NCBI GenBank assembly: GCA_001692895.1 | Contig: KV748275.1 | Location: 124,001 to 188,000 of the forward strand | Source of the DNA: Cenococcum geophilum 1.58 | Lineage: Eukaryota; Ascomycota; Dothideomycetes; Gloniales; Gloniaceae | Reading direction: 5' to 3' | DNA: 64,000 nt | Part shown: positions 11,081 through 24,179 of the stretch, one piece after another | How the letters are laid out: every line of letters starts with the position of its first letter | Numbering within the stretch: position 1 is the first letter of the stretch | Translations under genes and position numbers: made by a program | Notes under the pieces: generated by a model | Databases searched by the model: none | Told to the model about the DNA's origin: nothing | The model's input: the letters and a program-made list of their open reading frames with translations, nothing else

Positions 11081-13379
11081 CGCTCTCTAGGACAGCTCTA
11101 CTATAGGATCTTATTAAACGTATTTAATGTTACAAACTCTAACTCTTAGGACCGTAGCATAACTATTAACTACTATCTTCGGCAGAATAGTTAATAGGCT
11201 AACGCTTAAATCCTAATTAACACAGAAGCTAGCGGCATAGGATTTATTAATAAGATCTTTATATAAGATAATGGTTTTACCTTAACCCCCCTTAACCGGC
11301 ATATTAATATATTTAGATTTAATAGTAAATATACCGTCTTAGGCCGTATTACCTATATAGTATTCCTAAGACTCTAATACCTAAACCACAAAGAATTAAT
11401 TAAACTTTTTGTTACCACCCTAGGTTATTTAGTAATTCTTAAACAACCCTAAATAAAGCTATATAAGGTAACTATTAATTAGGACAACCTTAAGCTTCTA
11501 TTTACCGCCTCCCGTTATAAGCAGAAATGCCTTATAACTTACCGCTTAGACCTAAAACTAAAATCTAAAAAACCTACTAGAATCCACTAGTCTAAAATAT
11601 TTACGACTATCTACTTCGCGCCTAAAGAATCTACTAGGTTCTACTAACCTAGAAATTCTACTAAATTCCACTAATATAAGATTTTCATCGATATCTATTA
11701 AAGATCTAAAAATTCCACTAAACCCTATAAATAGACCCTAAGTACTGCACCGCCCCAAGCTAAGTAGAAGCTTAAGCTTAATATATAAAAATACTAGAAG
11801 GACTGGTATTCTACTATAAAAAGGATTCTTAAAGAACCCGAACCTAAATTTAATACTAACTCTATACCTAATACTAAACCTAAACCTAAGTAAGAAACTA
11901 CAAGCAATCTAAGTAAGCTCGGCACCCTAGATATCCGCATAATTAGAGCTACCCTATTAGCGTAACTTACTAAGAAACCCAAGTATACAATCTTCGCTAT
12001 TATAATAGCCGATATTAAGAAGGCCTTAGCACTAAGGAAGCACACTAACCCTACTACAAAGGTACTAGTAGAGTATTATTATCGCCTAGATGCGTTTTTA
12101 TAAAAGGAAGCTAATAAGCTACTAGAACACCAACTATATAACCATAAGATTATACTTAAAGAAGGAAAGCAGCCCGGATTTAGACCCTTATACAGGATAT
12201 CCTAAAATAAACTCTAAGTGCTATAAAAGTATTTAGACGAGAACCTAAGTAAAGGATTTATTAGAGTAAGCTCGTCGCCTATAGCTGCACTAGTGATCTT
12301 TATTAAGAAACCTAGTGGCGGTCTACGCTTCTATATAGACTACTAAGCTTTTAATGCTATTACTATTAAGAACTAATACCCAATCCCGTTAATATAAGAG
12401 ACGCTAACTAACTAAGTAAGGCTCGCTACTACACAAAGCTCAATATTATCTCTGCATTTAACCGTCTCTATATTATAAAAGGGGACGAATAGTTTACTAC
12501 ATTTTGTACCCGATATGGACTATTTAAATACTTAGTAATACCCTTCGGCCTTATAAACGCTCTGAGCTCGTTTTAACATTATATAAACGATACCCTACGC
12601 CCCTACCTAGACATCTTCTATACTGCTTATATTAACGACATTCTAATATATAGTAATAACCTAACTAAATATCGGAAATACGTTGACTTTATTCTATAAG
12701 CCCTGCATAGAGCTAGTCTATAATTAGATATAAATAAATACGAGTTTTATAAAACGGAAGTCTTATACCTTAAACTCCTTATTTTTATAAATAGTATATA
12801 AATAGACCTAAAGAAAGTTAAAGTAATTGTAAACTAGTAAGAACCTAAGAATATTAAGGACGTAAGAGCCTTTATAGGATTCGCTAATTTCTACTAACGG
12901 TTTATTAATAACTTCTCCGCCCTGGTTTTACCCCTTATAGCNNTAACCTAAAAGGATAAAGTCTTTATCTTTAANAAGGAATNNAAGAAGGCNTTTNCCT
13001 ATCTAAANGTTATNTTTACTACTACGCCTATACTCTAATACTTTAACCTAAACTAAATAAGTATTATAGAAGCCAACTTATCTAACTACGTTACTAGAGG
13101 CATTCTATCTTAATATAATAAGGATAGAGTATTATACCTTATAGTATACTTCTTAAAATAACTAAGCCTAGCTAAATATAACTACAAGATCTACAATAAG
13201 GAATTATTAGCTATTATTAGATGCTTTAAACAATAGCGACCTAAACTAGAAGGCGCTAGATTTTTAATTAAGGTCCTTAACAACTATAAAAACCTATAGT
13301 ACTTTACAACCACGAAACAGCTAAGTTATTGTTAGGCCCGCTAGTTAGAATATCTATCTTGTTTCCAATTCTTAATTAC
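11080..13379 (+). pseudogene. Level-1 pol, first part (protease, RT, start of RNase H)
   Basis: The protease region shows INTEASGIGFINK near 11218-11258, where DTGASG is expected, so the active-site Asp is Asn. The RT shows [18 protein letters not shown] near 12315-12375 and FYTAYINDILIYSNN near 12610-12660, where the catalytic YIDD has become YIND. RNase H begins near 13170 and reads YKNLQYFTTTKQLSY, stopping mid-domain at 13379 where the second element is inserted. Reading resumes at 30112. Single ambiguous bases cluster at 12942-13014. Confidence 0.85.
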
Positions 13380-13804
13380 TGTTACGGACGCTTTAAGTAC
13401 GATGTTATAACTACTAGGAGAGGAGTCGGAAGAAGCTAGTTGGTTAATTTAGGCATGGTCTAGAATAGAGCCGGTAGAACTATATAACGAGGAATAGTAA
13501 CTAAGGTTATATAACATATTACGTATTAAATAAGAGAAATAAGAGGAACTTACGTACCTTATATATAAGACGTATATTACGTATAAGAAGGATTTTATAG
13601 GAGTACGGTTATATATTTAAGGACCCTTAGTCCCTACCTAGATAGTTCCTTCCTTATAGTAATTCTTAGAATATAATTAAAGTTAATCTATTAGGCAACC
13701 ACTCCACTAGTTATTATTCCGTTGTTAACTTTTATACTTATATTTCCTATACACCTAGCCTAATAACAAGCCTACCGTAGTTCTTACTATAAGATTCCGT
13801 TACA
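13380..13804 (+). repeat. 5' LTR of level-2 element
   Basis: This direct repeat begins TGTTACGGACGC and ends TTCCGTTACA. The 3' copy differs mostly by C/T and G/A changes. Confidence 0.92.
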
Positions 13805-13849
13805 TAATTATTACCTAGTTACAGTATTAATATAGAAAGTCAAATAATA

Positions 13850-14990
13850 TGCTACTAAAAGCAGCTACTATAACGCTATTGACGGCAGCAACTACTTTAA
13901 GGTTAGGTAATAACACTAGTATAGCAAACACTAACTTATAGTAACCTGTAACAGTTAGATAACTATAAGAGATAGTTAACTAGTTAATAGAAAATAACGT
14001 AATATTAGAAAATAGGATTAACGGAATAGGCGTAGTAAAGGTTAAGTTACTATTAATTAAAAGATACTTAGAAGAGAGATTAAAGCTTAAAGGATTTCTT
14101 ATATAAATACACTTTAAAGTAGTATAGGAAGGAGCAAAGCTGGCAATACGTATAGATTAAATAGCCTATGCAGGACTATTCTTAACAGGAAGAGCACTTA
14201 AATAGTTTAAGCCTTACCTTATAGAGATATAAGTAAACGGCATAACAACTACTAACTAAGAGGTATGGTTTATATTCTTAAGCTAAAATAGATTTATAGA
14301 ATAACTTATATAAATGTTCGGAGACCTAAAGGCAGTAACCACAGCGGAAAGAAAACTCTAAGATATTATATAATAAACCTTAGCAATTAAGTATATAATA
14401 TAATTCCAGACGTTAGTAATATAAGTAGAGTAGAATAATAGGGCGCTTATAGCATAGTATAAATAAGGACTTAAGGCTAAAGTCTAGGATATAATTATCC
14501 GAATAGAAGATATAGACACTCTAAGGGAACTAATAGATTAGGCAATTAAGATTAATAATTAGATCTACTAAAGGGAACAGGTTAAAAAAGGCTAGAATAA
14601 AGTTCTATAGTTATATAAGGCATAGAGTACGTAATAACTAAAGCTAAGTTAGAAACTATAGTATAGCGCAGAGCTAATAGACCTAAGTGGTACTAAAGAA
14701 GCCTATAAGAGATAGAGTAAAAACCTATAGAAACCTAGAGGATAAGGATTAAGTAATTAAAGGTCTAAGNAGNAGANGCCNAATTAGGGATNTTANNAGN
14801 AGAAGANATTTAGGCNGACTNTATANNAAGANAAATNGTTNAAANAAGGAGCTTATATAAATTGCGGAAAATAGGGTTATTATATTAGAGACTATAGAAG
14901 TAGGTAAAGTTACTACGCAGTAAAGGGTATAAGACTAGTAGACGATATATATGTATAGAGGGACAATAATATACTGCGAGGAATAAAGGA
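13850..14990 (+). pseudogene. Level-2 gag (decayed)
   Basis: The frame shows ERLKLKGFLIQIHFKVV-like sequence near 14070, AYAGLFLTGRALKWFKPYL-like sequence near 14165 (Gag capsid fold) and a zinc knuckle near 14850-14890 read as GAYINCGK.GYYIRDYRSR, a CxxCxxxxHxxxxC with Cys/His replaced by Tyr. Ambiguous bases cluster at 14770-14845 just before it. Stops are TAG/TAA at expected Gln/Trp codons. Confidence 0.8.
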
Positions 14991-17795
14991 ATGTTTAATT
15001 AAAAGTTTTATATTTTATTATAATAACGCATACCGAATTTATAAGGATGCTAAGTATAGCGTAAACTATTAGCTATAAGAGCTAGCACCTATAGGATATA
15101 AAGGAACCAATAAACTAGTTTGCAGATTAAATATTAAGGATAATAAATTTAATATAGGCGAAATATTTTATAATAATAAGGCAATAAGAGCGGTTTACTA
15201 GGAACACGTAGCTATTGGAGATATTATACTAGAGGTAAAGGATAATTCCACTATAGAATAAGGAATATTAATAGGGATTAAGACCCTACTAGATATAATA
15301 TCTATCGCTTTATAAGACGCAAGAGAAGTAGGATAGCGAACTACTTTAGCACTTAATAAAGGTAAAAGGCCATAGGCTTAAAATTCTTATAGTAAGATAC
15401 GAGACGACTAAGATTCTTAAGACGAGATAAGGCAAGCTTAAGGACCTATAACGGATAATAACCAATAGAGTAGAGCAATGGCTTAGTTCAGTAATATACA
15501 AATAAGCTTAGGATGAAGTTTCCTATAGGTATAAGACTCTTAAGATAAGATAAGTAAGATTTAAGATTCTTAAGATAAGATAAGAACACTAAGCAAGCCT
15601 AGTTAGACTAAGGCTAAAGCTAAGCTTAAGTTAGAAGCAAGCTTAGAATTAAAGAATCTAAGGGACTAAGAATTCGGAGTATAAATTAGGATACCTATAA
15701 ATAAGAAGTAAGGAGCTTCTTTATAGATTAAAGAATCTATAGCATAAATAGCAATTAGACTAAGAGACAAATATATAGACTTAGAAGACTTACTAGTAGA
15801 ATATAGTATTTAGACTAAAGATCGAAAAGTCGATATTAAGATTAAGAAGTAAGAGAACTTTAAGGATTAAAGCGTAAGACACAAACTAAAAGAAACCATA
15901 GAAGAATTTAGGTAAAGAATTATCGCATAGCAAGAATAGAAACTAGATAAGAGATTTAGTATATTGGGACGTATAAGGGGTAAAGCACTAGTATAAAGAA
16001 TTACTAATAGGCCTAAGGTAGGCACACTAAGAGCTAAGTGGCTTACCGAACTGGAAAATAAAGAGGATTTAGGAATTTCTATTAGGTTCGAAGAACAATA
16101 TATAAAGGGCTATTACGACGTAGTAATAAGAAGATACTTCTTTACAGATAAGCCGTATATACTTTAGTAGCTATACTAAAAGTGGTATAGACAAAGGTAT
16201 AATAATAAGTAGGAAGATTTCTATATATAGTTAAACAAGAAAGTTATCTAAGACTACCTAATTATAAAAAAGGCCATAACGCATATTAAAGGAGCCTTAA
16301 TTATAACGTTAAAGGATCTAAAGGAACAATTAGAGGACTAAAGAAGCGAGAGACGTATCTTAGTACCTATAAATAAAGTTATAACGTTTAGATTAGTATA
16401 ACAGAGGTTTAAACTTAAAGATAAAGATAAGTTAAGAGTTAACCTAAAGCACCTAGTATACTATACGTTATTATAGATTGTATATATAGACGATATATAC
16501 GAGATATATAAGAATCCGAAAGAAAAGAATTGGAAATACCCTATAAGAATATACTAGATAATAAATAAGCGATAATATAGGAATGCTAAGTATATATATA
16601 GATAGCATCCAGCAGAGGTTTAAGAGGAAGGAAGTTTAGTACTTTAACTAGGAAGATTTCTTATAGAAGAATGCTTAGACGGACAATAGTAGTAAAAATG
16701 CCTAGAAAACACGTATCTATAGTATATTAAAGATAAAAAGCGAACTAGGTATTAGCTAAAGAGCGAGCTAAGTATATAAGGATTAAGCAGCTAATAGTTA
16801 GAAAAAGTAGAGGCCTATAGGACTAGAGGGAGCTAGTAGTAGAGCCTTAAACCCTTAAAGGAATTTAAGGACAGCACCTAAATTTATAAGTTAAATGGTA
16901 AGATTAGCTGTTTAAAGCGCTAATAGATAGTAAAGTAATAAGAAATTATATCTTACTAGTAGTAGTTAAAAGAATAGGGTTACCTTATAGACAGAAGGAG
17001 CAACCTTACCTATTAGTTATAATTTTAGGAGATCTAATAGCCTATAGAGGAGGGATTATTAATCTTAAAATAGGACCTATTTAGATAACTATTAAAGGGA
17101 GACAAATTAAGATATCTTTTAATATCCTACTATTAAGACGGGATAAGGCAGTGTTAGGAATGCCTTAATTATAGAAATATAATCTAAAGATCGATTAGAT
17201 TATAGGTTAGGTCGATATTAGAGATACTTAACGCCGCTAGATATAATAACAAGTTAAGTTAGTATAGTACTAAGTTAGAGCAATATATAAAGAGACTAAG
17301 TAAGGCTTAAGTTATATACTAAAGAGATACTATAAGTATAGTAAGAAACTTTAGTTACTAAAAAGTAAAAAGCTGTTAGAGTATATAGCATAAGACTATA
17401 AGATAGAATTAGAATTAGAAATAAGTCTAAAGTTTTTTCTAATCTATAAGCTTACTAAAGAAGAAGGTAGAGCACTAAAAGAGTTTATCTAGGAAAATTT
17501 ATAAAAGGGATATATTAGACCATTATAGTTATTAGCGGGTTATCTAATACTATTCGTATTAAAAAAAAAGGCAAACTAAGGCTGTATATTAACTATAGAT
17601 AGTTAAATAGCATTACTAGAAAGGATAGGTATTCTTTACCCTTAATTAGCAAAATCTAAGATAGAATAGGCAACGCGTAAATCTTTATAAAGATAGATCT
17701 AAAATAGGCGTACCATTAGATTAGGATTAAGGAAGGCGATAAATAAAAGGCAGCCTTTAGGTTAAAGGAAGGACTGTATAAATTATTAGTTATAT
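14990..17795 (+). pseudogene. Level-2 pol, first part (long linker, protease, RT N-half)
   Basis: A long hydrophilic stretch (15000-16850) includes two short repeats DSQDKISKIQ/DSQDKIRT near 15530-15590 and no recognised domain. The protease starts near 16915 with ALIDSKVIRNYILL, where ALIDSGAT is expected, and ends with AVLGMPQL near 17150. The RT shows INYRQLNSITRKDRYSLPLI near 17590-17650 and WKAAFRLKEGLYKLL near 17735-17785. It breaks just before the FGLTNAPATF motif, which resumes at 26583. Confidence 0.82.
17791..17795. repeat. Target-site duplication TATAT (left)
   Basis: TATAT is repeated at 26576-26580 directly after the right LTR. It falls within the RT coding sequence of the level-2 element. 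Confidence 0.85.
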
Positions 17796-17996
17796 TATTA
17801 GACTTATAAGGGGATATTATATAGCTACGGTTCGTAAATAGTATAATGATTGTTCTTGTATCTTCTTCTAAGAAAGGGGAAGGGTAAGGAACTTAAGGTT
17901 CCTTACTACGCTAGTGCCGCGGCAATACATGACGGCAACTTGCCTTACGTGACGGCAATTTGCCGCATATGGCGGCAATTTGCCCTATTCCTAATA
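17796..17996 (-). repeat. LTR (3' in element orientation) of copia copy A
   Basis: This is a 201-bp direct repeat of 26375-26575. It contains repeated GGCAAYTTGCC palindromes separated by GTGAC or ACGTGAC spacers at about 17922-17985. Confidence 0.92.
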
Positions 17997-18330
17997 CTAG
18001 CAACTCTTCTTTTTATAGTTACCATCTATAAATACCTATAGATTGCTACTATATAAAAGTACAAAGCTAAGGGGAAGAAGGAAAAGAGGAAGGGTATTAG
18101 GGGGTTAACGCGAAGACGAGTGGGCCGCTAAGGCGCTAGTAGTAAGCGAGCTAATGGCGATTTTTTATACCGGGTATGGAAAATCCTAATTAGCTAGATT
18201 AATGAATGGCGTTGGCAGAACTCTATACCACCACCCGAATTAATTAGGCGTGGCGCTCTTGGCAAGAATCTAACTAATTAGACAACTTTAACCGGCGGTT
18301 AAAGTTCTATAAGATCTTAACTTCTTTAAA
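17997..18330. repeat. Copia A 3' untranslated region with hairpin module copy 2
   Basis: Positions 18127-18240 hold the hairpin module (inverted repeat 18159-18185, GATTTTTTATACC stem) in plus orientation, opposite to the element's coding strand. It is followed by GGCAGAACTCTATACC. A 23-bp palindrome AACTTTAACC-GGC-GGTTAAAGTT lies at 18284-18306. The polypurine tract (AAAAAGAAGAGTTGC on the minus strand) abuts the LTR. Confidence 0.7.
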
Positions 18331-21300
18331 TTTCCCTTTTAACCCAACCTTTAACTCGCATACGTAGAGTATTTATGTTAATGAATGTCTCTAATGCCTT
18401 ATTTAGGTTTATCTTTATTATTATATCTACTAGGTTATCTTAGCTATTAATTTATTAAATCTTAAAGAGTTCTTAACGCTTATAGGATTGTTAAAATGCC
18501 ATAATATTAATTATAAGACGCTTCTCCTTTATAGTACTAAGCTTAACTAAATACTTATAGAGGNANTATAAGTTGGTGNATANNATTATAGGNATAGCGG
18601 NAANTTTNAGNCGNTCNNTAATTATCTTAAGGGTAGTTCCAATTGCAATTGCTATATTAACTCCACTAACCATTTCGTATATCTCTAATGCTAGAACGCT
18701 TTAAGTAATGCGTTTACTCTTGGTTAAGCTCTAATAGATAAGGTTGCCGTAGATTATAAAGTTATTCTCTTTAGTAAATTTATTTGTAATAATAATCTTA
18801 TATCCTAACTAGGAGCTAAAATTTTTATTATTAGCAAATAATCTATTAATAAATATGAAGATCTTGGTGGTGGGGAGATTAATAGGCATATAGAGTAGCC
18901 CTTGGTTAAGATGATTTATCTACTAGGAAAGGCGCTTATTTAGAGCAAGAACGTTATCCTTAGTTGGTTTTTAGTATTAGGCGGCAACAGAGAGATTAAA
19001 GGAAGCCTTAGGTTAATAGATAGAAGTAATATAAGCCCCACAAGCGCGTTGTTTCATATATTCTTATTTTAAAGAATTAACGTTAATAACGTTAATCTTC
19101 TTGCCTTAACCCTTCTGGCGTAAAGTAATGGAATTCTTATTTATGGAAAGAATATATCTATTAAAGAGTAATGGTGTTATTAAATTAAGTCTTTCCTTTA
19201 GCTTTGCTATAAGATTTGCCTTTACTAGCTTATCTTCTTTAAGAGCTAAGAATTGGTCGTCTCCTAAGATAATTATATTATTAGTTTATATACCGACGAT
19301 TCCGAATAAAGTTCCTATAGTTATAATAAGGAAGTAGGGATTAAATATAGAAGTAGTTATTAAAAGCTTCTCTTTATAGTGCTTACTATAAGTAGCCTAC
19401 TAATGAGTTCCTGCCTCTACGATTCCGTATAATAGCTTAAGCACAACTATAATTATGTCTTTAGGATACTGGTAGCGAATTTACTCCGGAAGGTATGCTA
19501 ATATTAAGCGCTGAAGGTGCGTCTCTAATTGGGTATAGGCTTAAGTAATATCTTATAAATAAACTACCATTCTATTCTTTATTAAGGAGGGAGCTAATGT
19601 AATAATAATTTGCTAACTAGCTCGTTGAATTATAGGAGATTGTGTAAGAATTATCTCTTTGCTATTATTATTATAACCTTAGATAATAAGCCTTAATTTC
19701 TTAAATAGGGCGTTAGTAGCTTTGCCCTTAATCTCGTTAACTATTCTTAACTTAAAAATGCGAACTCTATTAAACTTGGTAGGGTTATATTTCTTAAATT
19801 TAAAGACTCCTCTTGCGATAAGACCGTCGATCTCCTACTTGTTGGATGCTTGGAAAGGAGCTCCTGGGGTTATAATACAACCTTCCTTTTAGAGCTGTTT
19901 TGCGAGCTTAAAGTTAGCCTTCTCTTTGGCTGTTATAAAGGCTATTAATAACTTGACTTTACTCTCTATAGCAGCAATAAATTGCTTTTCGAAATCAATA
20001 AGATGTTAGTAATTTTGTAATCCCTTTAGGCGACCTCTACCGCGTCATAGTTATAGCACGTCTACTATAATTATATTAGGATTACAGTCGCCTTCTAGGG
20101 CACGTTGATTGTGGTTCTCCTCTAGGGTATCCTATAAAGGCTCGGAACTATTATCTTTATAGTAGGGCCTAATAACAGTTAAATGGAATTAAGTAGGTCT
20201 ATAGGGCATCTAAAGAGTATAAGTTTAACTATTAATTGCAATAAGTTTATATAGGCCTAACTATTCTCCCTTTTTACGCCATACCCGTACTTTAGATTAG
20301 AGTGGTAGATTAAATGTAGTTAAGGTATTTAGGCCATTTTTTATTCCTAGTGCGTTATTAACCTAGCGCGTAGCGTATAGACGTTGTACCTTCTTTATTG
20401 CTTTGCAAATAGCCTTAGCTTATTATATAATAGAGGGAGATAGTAAAAAATTATTAGTTATTTGAGGGTAGGCGCTAAAGACTAGTAATATAGGTATAAG
20501 TCTATCCGGGCTAGCGGAATCGTTAATAGCTTTAACAGCTATTTATAAGGTAAGTTCTTCGCTAGCGTCCTTTAGTTCCGAAGAGATAATCTTATATACG
20601 CGGCGTAATAGCGCGTAATATTGCTCTACTTTTTTAATACTATTATATGCCTTAATAGGGACTTCCTTGACCTTAATTGCCATTGCCTTTATTTATTATT
20701 GGAACTCTATAGATAAGAAGTTCTTTTCTACGTTATAGACGATTTAATTAGGGGGTTCTAGGTAGACATTAATCCAGTATAACTAAAGGGTATCCTATGC
20801 GTTCCTAGCTAATATATCCTTTAAGAATCGTGCGGCTTAGAAGGAGGTTAAGAAGTTAATAATTTAGAGTACTGGCTTGCCGCTAAGGTATATAACGTCA
20901 ATAATAATATAGAAGTTAAAGTTATAGTTATCTTTAAGGGTAAACTTAAATTGGCCAGGAGACCTCTAGTTCATTTAGCAGTAGTAGTAGTATTTTATAA
21001 GATGCTTAATTGCCTTAACCTTAACTTTATGGCCTACTCGCTAAAGAACCCTAAGTAATCGGTAAACTGATAGGTGACTAAAATGATAGTATAGTTGGCG
21101 TAACTCTAACTTAATTAAATGGCTTTAAGTAATACTCTTTTCTAGTTATTAAAGGAGCAGCTAAGGGTAACCCTATTTGCGTATAATAGGCACCCAATTA
21201 TCTCCCTGTATAAGCATATTCTTAAGGTTATTAAGCTTAATACCTAGTTTATTTATATCTCTAATATAAAATAGAAATGGGGTGTTTATAGGAATAACGT

Positions 21301-22000
21301 AAAAAGTAATATACCCTAAGGGGGTTTAAACCCTAATTGTGCCGAGAGAGATTATAGTACCTTTGCTAAAACGAATTGTGTATTAGCCTGCCGTTAAATA
21401 GTTAATCTAAATAAAGCTATTAAGCTGCTAAAGGGCTCGAACTTAAGGTTCTCCTACTATAGATACTCCTGCGGCTCTAGTATCCGGCATAATACTATAG
21501 AAGACGTTTGCCGAGTATCTATCATTAAAGGAAAACGCGGAGCTCTCCTTTGGCTCGTTAAAGATATCTAACTTTATAATAAAATAAAGCGTAGATTGGT
21601 TATTAAGAACAGCGACGGTTTATATACCATTTACCTTACTATACTTAGTAAAGTATTGGTTAGGTAAGTAGTCCTTAATTTCTATATCTATAAGGAGCTG
21701 TTTAGTCTTATTAACCTCACCCTTAAGGTCTTCTACGCCTTCGTATTAAACTAGGAAGCTTTAGAAGTAGGCTATAGTGACCTTATAATTTTTAACATTT
21801 CTTATACTTTAACGGAACTTATTATATGCCTCTTTTTGCTTATTAAGGGAGTGTCTAGTTAACTAGTAATTTGGCTTCTTATAAACGTAGCACTTCTTTT
21901 AGTAATTACTTTGAAATAAACCTCTACAAGGACCTCCATAATTACCTTATAGTTGACGTTAATTATACCCTTTACCGTATTCCCTACCACGGCCGCTATA
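18330..22000 (-). pseudogene. Copia A pol (integrase, RT, RNase H), decayed
   Basis: On the minus strand the RNase H end reads YKYLVKLSTIKEKRLIINIM at about 18560-18495, matching the same region at 48700-48760 in copy B. Further right, the frame follows copy B motif by motif through RT and integrase. The zinc knuckle read as CYVYKKPNY at about 21905-21855 marks the gag/pol boundary. Ambiguous bases cluster at 18564-18618. Stops occur at Gln/Trp codons throughout. The single short open frame at 18491-18673 is a genuine fragment of this RNase H. Confidence 0.82.
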
Positions 22001-23081
22001 TATTTAATTAGTCTAGTTATAATTATATTAGTTAGGAACGCTTAGTTAGGTAGGGCTTTTGGTATAGAGCTATTAAGATTCTTATATTTATATTACAGTA
22101 CCTATAGCGGAGCGTAGCTTAGTATATACTCCTTTAAACGTATCTATAGGTTTATATAGCGCCAAGTTGCACTTAGGAACACTACGGTATACTAAGATAA
22201 CCTAGTCCCTTAGGCTGTTCTTATTTTAGTAAGTTTTGGTAAGTCCGCGTTAAATTTTCTAGAGTTTATTAAAGAGTAGTTAAAGGCACTTTAGGTAAGT
22301 TATTATTGGGTTAGAAGTAATAACTCTCTAAAATATAGTCTCCCGCTATTTAGATATATAGAGTTAGCGGTTTTTATTAGTTTTAAAGTGGGCTCTAATA
22401 AGCTAAAGCATTATATTAAAGCTATAGTTTTTACCTATAATATAGTTGTAATAGAATATTACCACCTATCCCTTTAATATAATAGAGAAAGTATAATAGA
22501 ACTAGTGGCGTTAAATTTTGACCTTATTATAGCAGTTATAAAAGACCTATAGTTTTGCTCCGAGTATGTTATATAATTCTCCTCTAAACTTCTTCTCTTC
22601 GTCTAAATATACCTTTATTAAATTTGTAACTTCTTAAGATAAAGGCTTATTAGTTAGCTAGGATAGAGGAGTTAAAGGTGGTAGAAGTAGAGGAAAAACA
22701 CCTCTAGGTGGGAGAGTATCTTTAGGTAAGAGAGTAGTGTTTTAGGGGTTTTATTCTAAATTAAAGTTACCTTTTAAAGAATATAGGTTGGTTTTGGGTT
22801 TCTATAGTTAACGTATAATCTTAGCTTTTATCTATACTAGTTCTTTTATACTAGTAAGAACGGCGTAAATATTACTAGTAATTGGGTTACTGTCCTTAGT
22901 AATATACACCCTATTCCTTTAGAGGGAGTTTCGAAAATCCTAAATAATATTAATATTACTAAGTACCTAGGTGTCGGCGGTCCATCCTATAAAATCCTCC
23001 CTAAAGTATTCCTATAACTATAAATTGGCATAATAGCTATCTTAGTAGAATAGAATATAGTATAAAAGAAAGCTGTTAACT
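21855..23081 (-). pseudogene. Copia A gag, main part
   Basis: This minus-strand frame ends at the zinc knuckle CYVYKKPNY (wild type CxxC...). It includes segments such as ATWRYINLQIRLKEYI and RLIKYIAAVVGNTVKGI near 22000-22200 that align with copy B near 45000-45300. It is interrupted at its upstream side by the LINE-derived insertion at 23095. The upstream remainder is at 25909-26374. Confidence 0.7.
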
Positions 23082-23439
23082 TGTTTTACGGTATTTTTAT
23101 TTTTTATTTTTTATTTTTATATCCGTTGTATTATACTACGTACAATACTACGCATGCAGCCTTTAGTCTATGGCGCTATAGTTCTATATACATAAATCCT
23201 TTCTAGGCAGCTTAACATGTACTAGTAGCTATGTCCTAGTAGTTTATAAATCCCTAAACTAGGGATTTACCGCTTCCTCGTAAGATACTAGGTTGCTAAT
23301 AACTATTAGGTAGTGAGAAAACGATAGGAAAATAATAGAAAAAATTGGAATAAAATCCTAAATAATCCTAACGCCTGTCCCTGTCCTTTTTATAGTTTAT
23401 TTCTGTCCTTTTGCTTTCTATAGTCTATCTACTAGGACT

Positions 23440-24160
23440 TTTAGTAGGAGTTGCCTCCTTCTAGAGATCCTTCTGCTCTTAGCCACTTCCCAGTAGCTAT
23501 TTTTGTCCTACTTAAGAATAGAAAAAGCGCCCTTCTTCCTTTCTTTGTACAAAAAAGCTTCTCTAAGGAGAGAGAAGAGCCTATTTNTCTTTGNATTTCC
23601 TTTCTATCTTCCCAATGTAGTCTGCATTCTAGTAAGAGGTGCGTAGGGGTTTGTACCGCGGTACAGTCCTTAAAGCATCTACCTTCTTTATCCTTCCCTA
23701 TTGTTTTAGAGAAGGATTTAAAGAAGCCTTTTCCTAGTTTTAGTTGAAAGAAAGCTGACTNTAGCTTTTTAGGATATTTATCCTTAGTAGCTTTAAAAGA
23801 GAAAGGGTAGTTTCCTTTANAGATTCTAGTATAGTGTTTTCCTTTACTTTTGTTCTGTTGCTAATTGTTTTTCCACTATTCTAGTGTCTTTTCTCTTGCT
23901 CGTTTCCCTAGGTAGGCTAGAGAAGAATAANAAGATTTTATTTTTCTTCTAGAGAGGCCCTTTTTAGCTAGTTTATCTGCTATTTTATTTCCGTAGATTT
24001 CTAGGTGGCTAGGGACCNAATAGAAGTTAATAGAGATATTCCTACTAGCTAGATAGGAACAGCTTTGCGTAATTTTAAAGACTAGTTCTTGCCCTCCTGT
24101 AAGAGAATTAAGCTGTAATCTCTTAATAGCCGCTTGGCTATCTATAAAGCAGGTAGTTAT
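23440..24160 (-). pseudogene. LINE (Tad1-like) RNase H and C-terminal domain, 5'-truncated
   Basis: The minus strand from 24160 reads IDSQAAIKRLQLNSLTGGQE, the second half of an RNase H, then HLEIYGNKIADKLAKKG near 24000-23955. A C-terminal region follows with LGKGFFKSF (about 23735-23718) and HLLLECRLHWEDR (about 23642-23605), resembling the terminal Cys/His region of fungal LINEs. It ends at a stop near 23440. Only about two in-frame stops are seen over 240 codons, far fewer than in neighbouring elements, so it is younger or less RIP-affected. Scattered single N bases lie at 23587-24018. The RNase H N-half and all of RT are missing. Confidence 0.75.
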
Positions 24161-24179
24161 ATATACTAGTAGTACTAAT

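Noticed and set aside
17850..18041. Open frames at 17850-18041 and 26429-26626 with near-identical proteins
   Set aside because: They are identical because both lie in the two LTR copies of copia A; this is not a duplicated gene.
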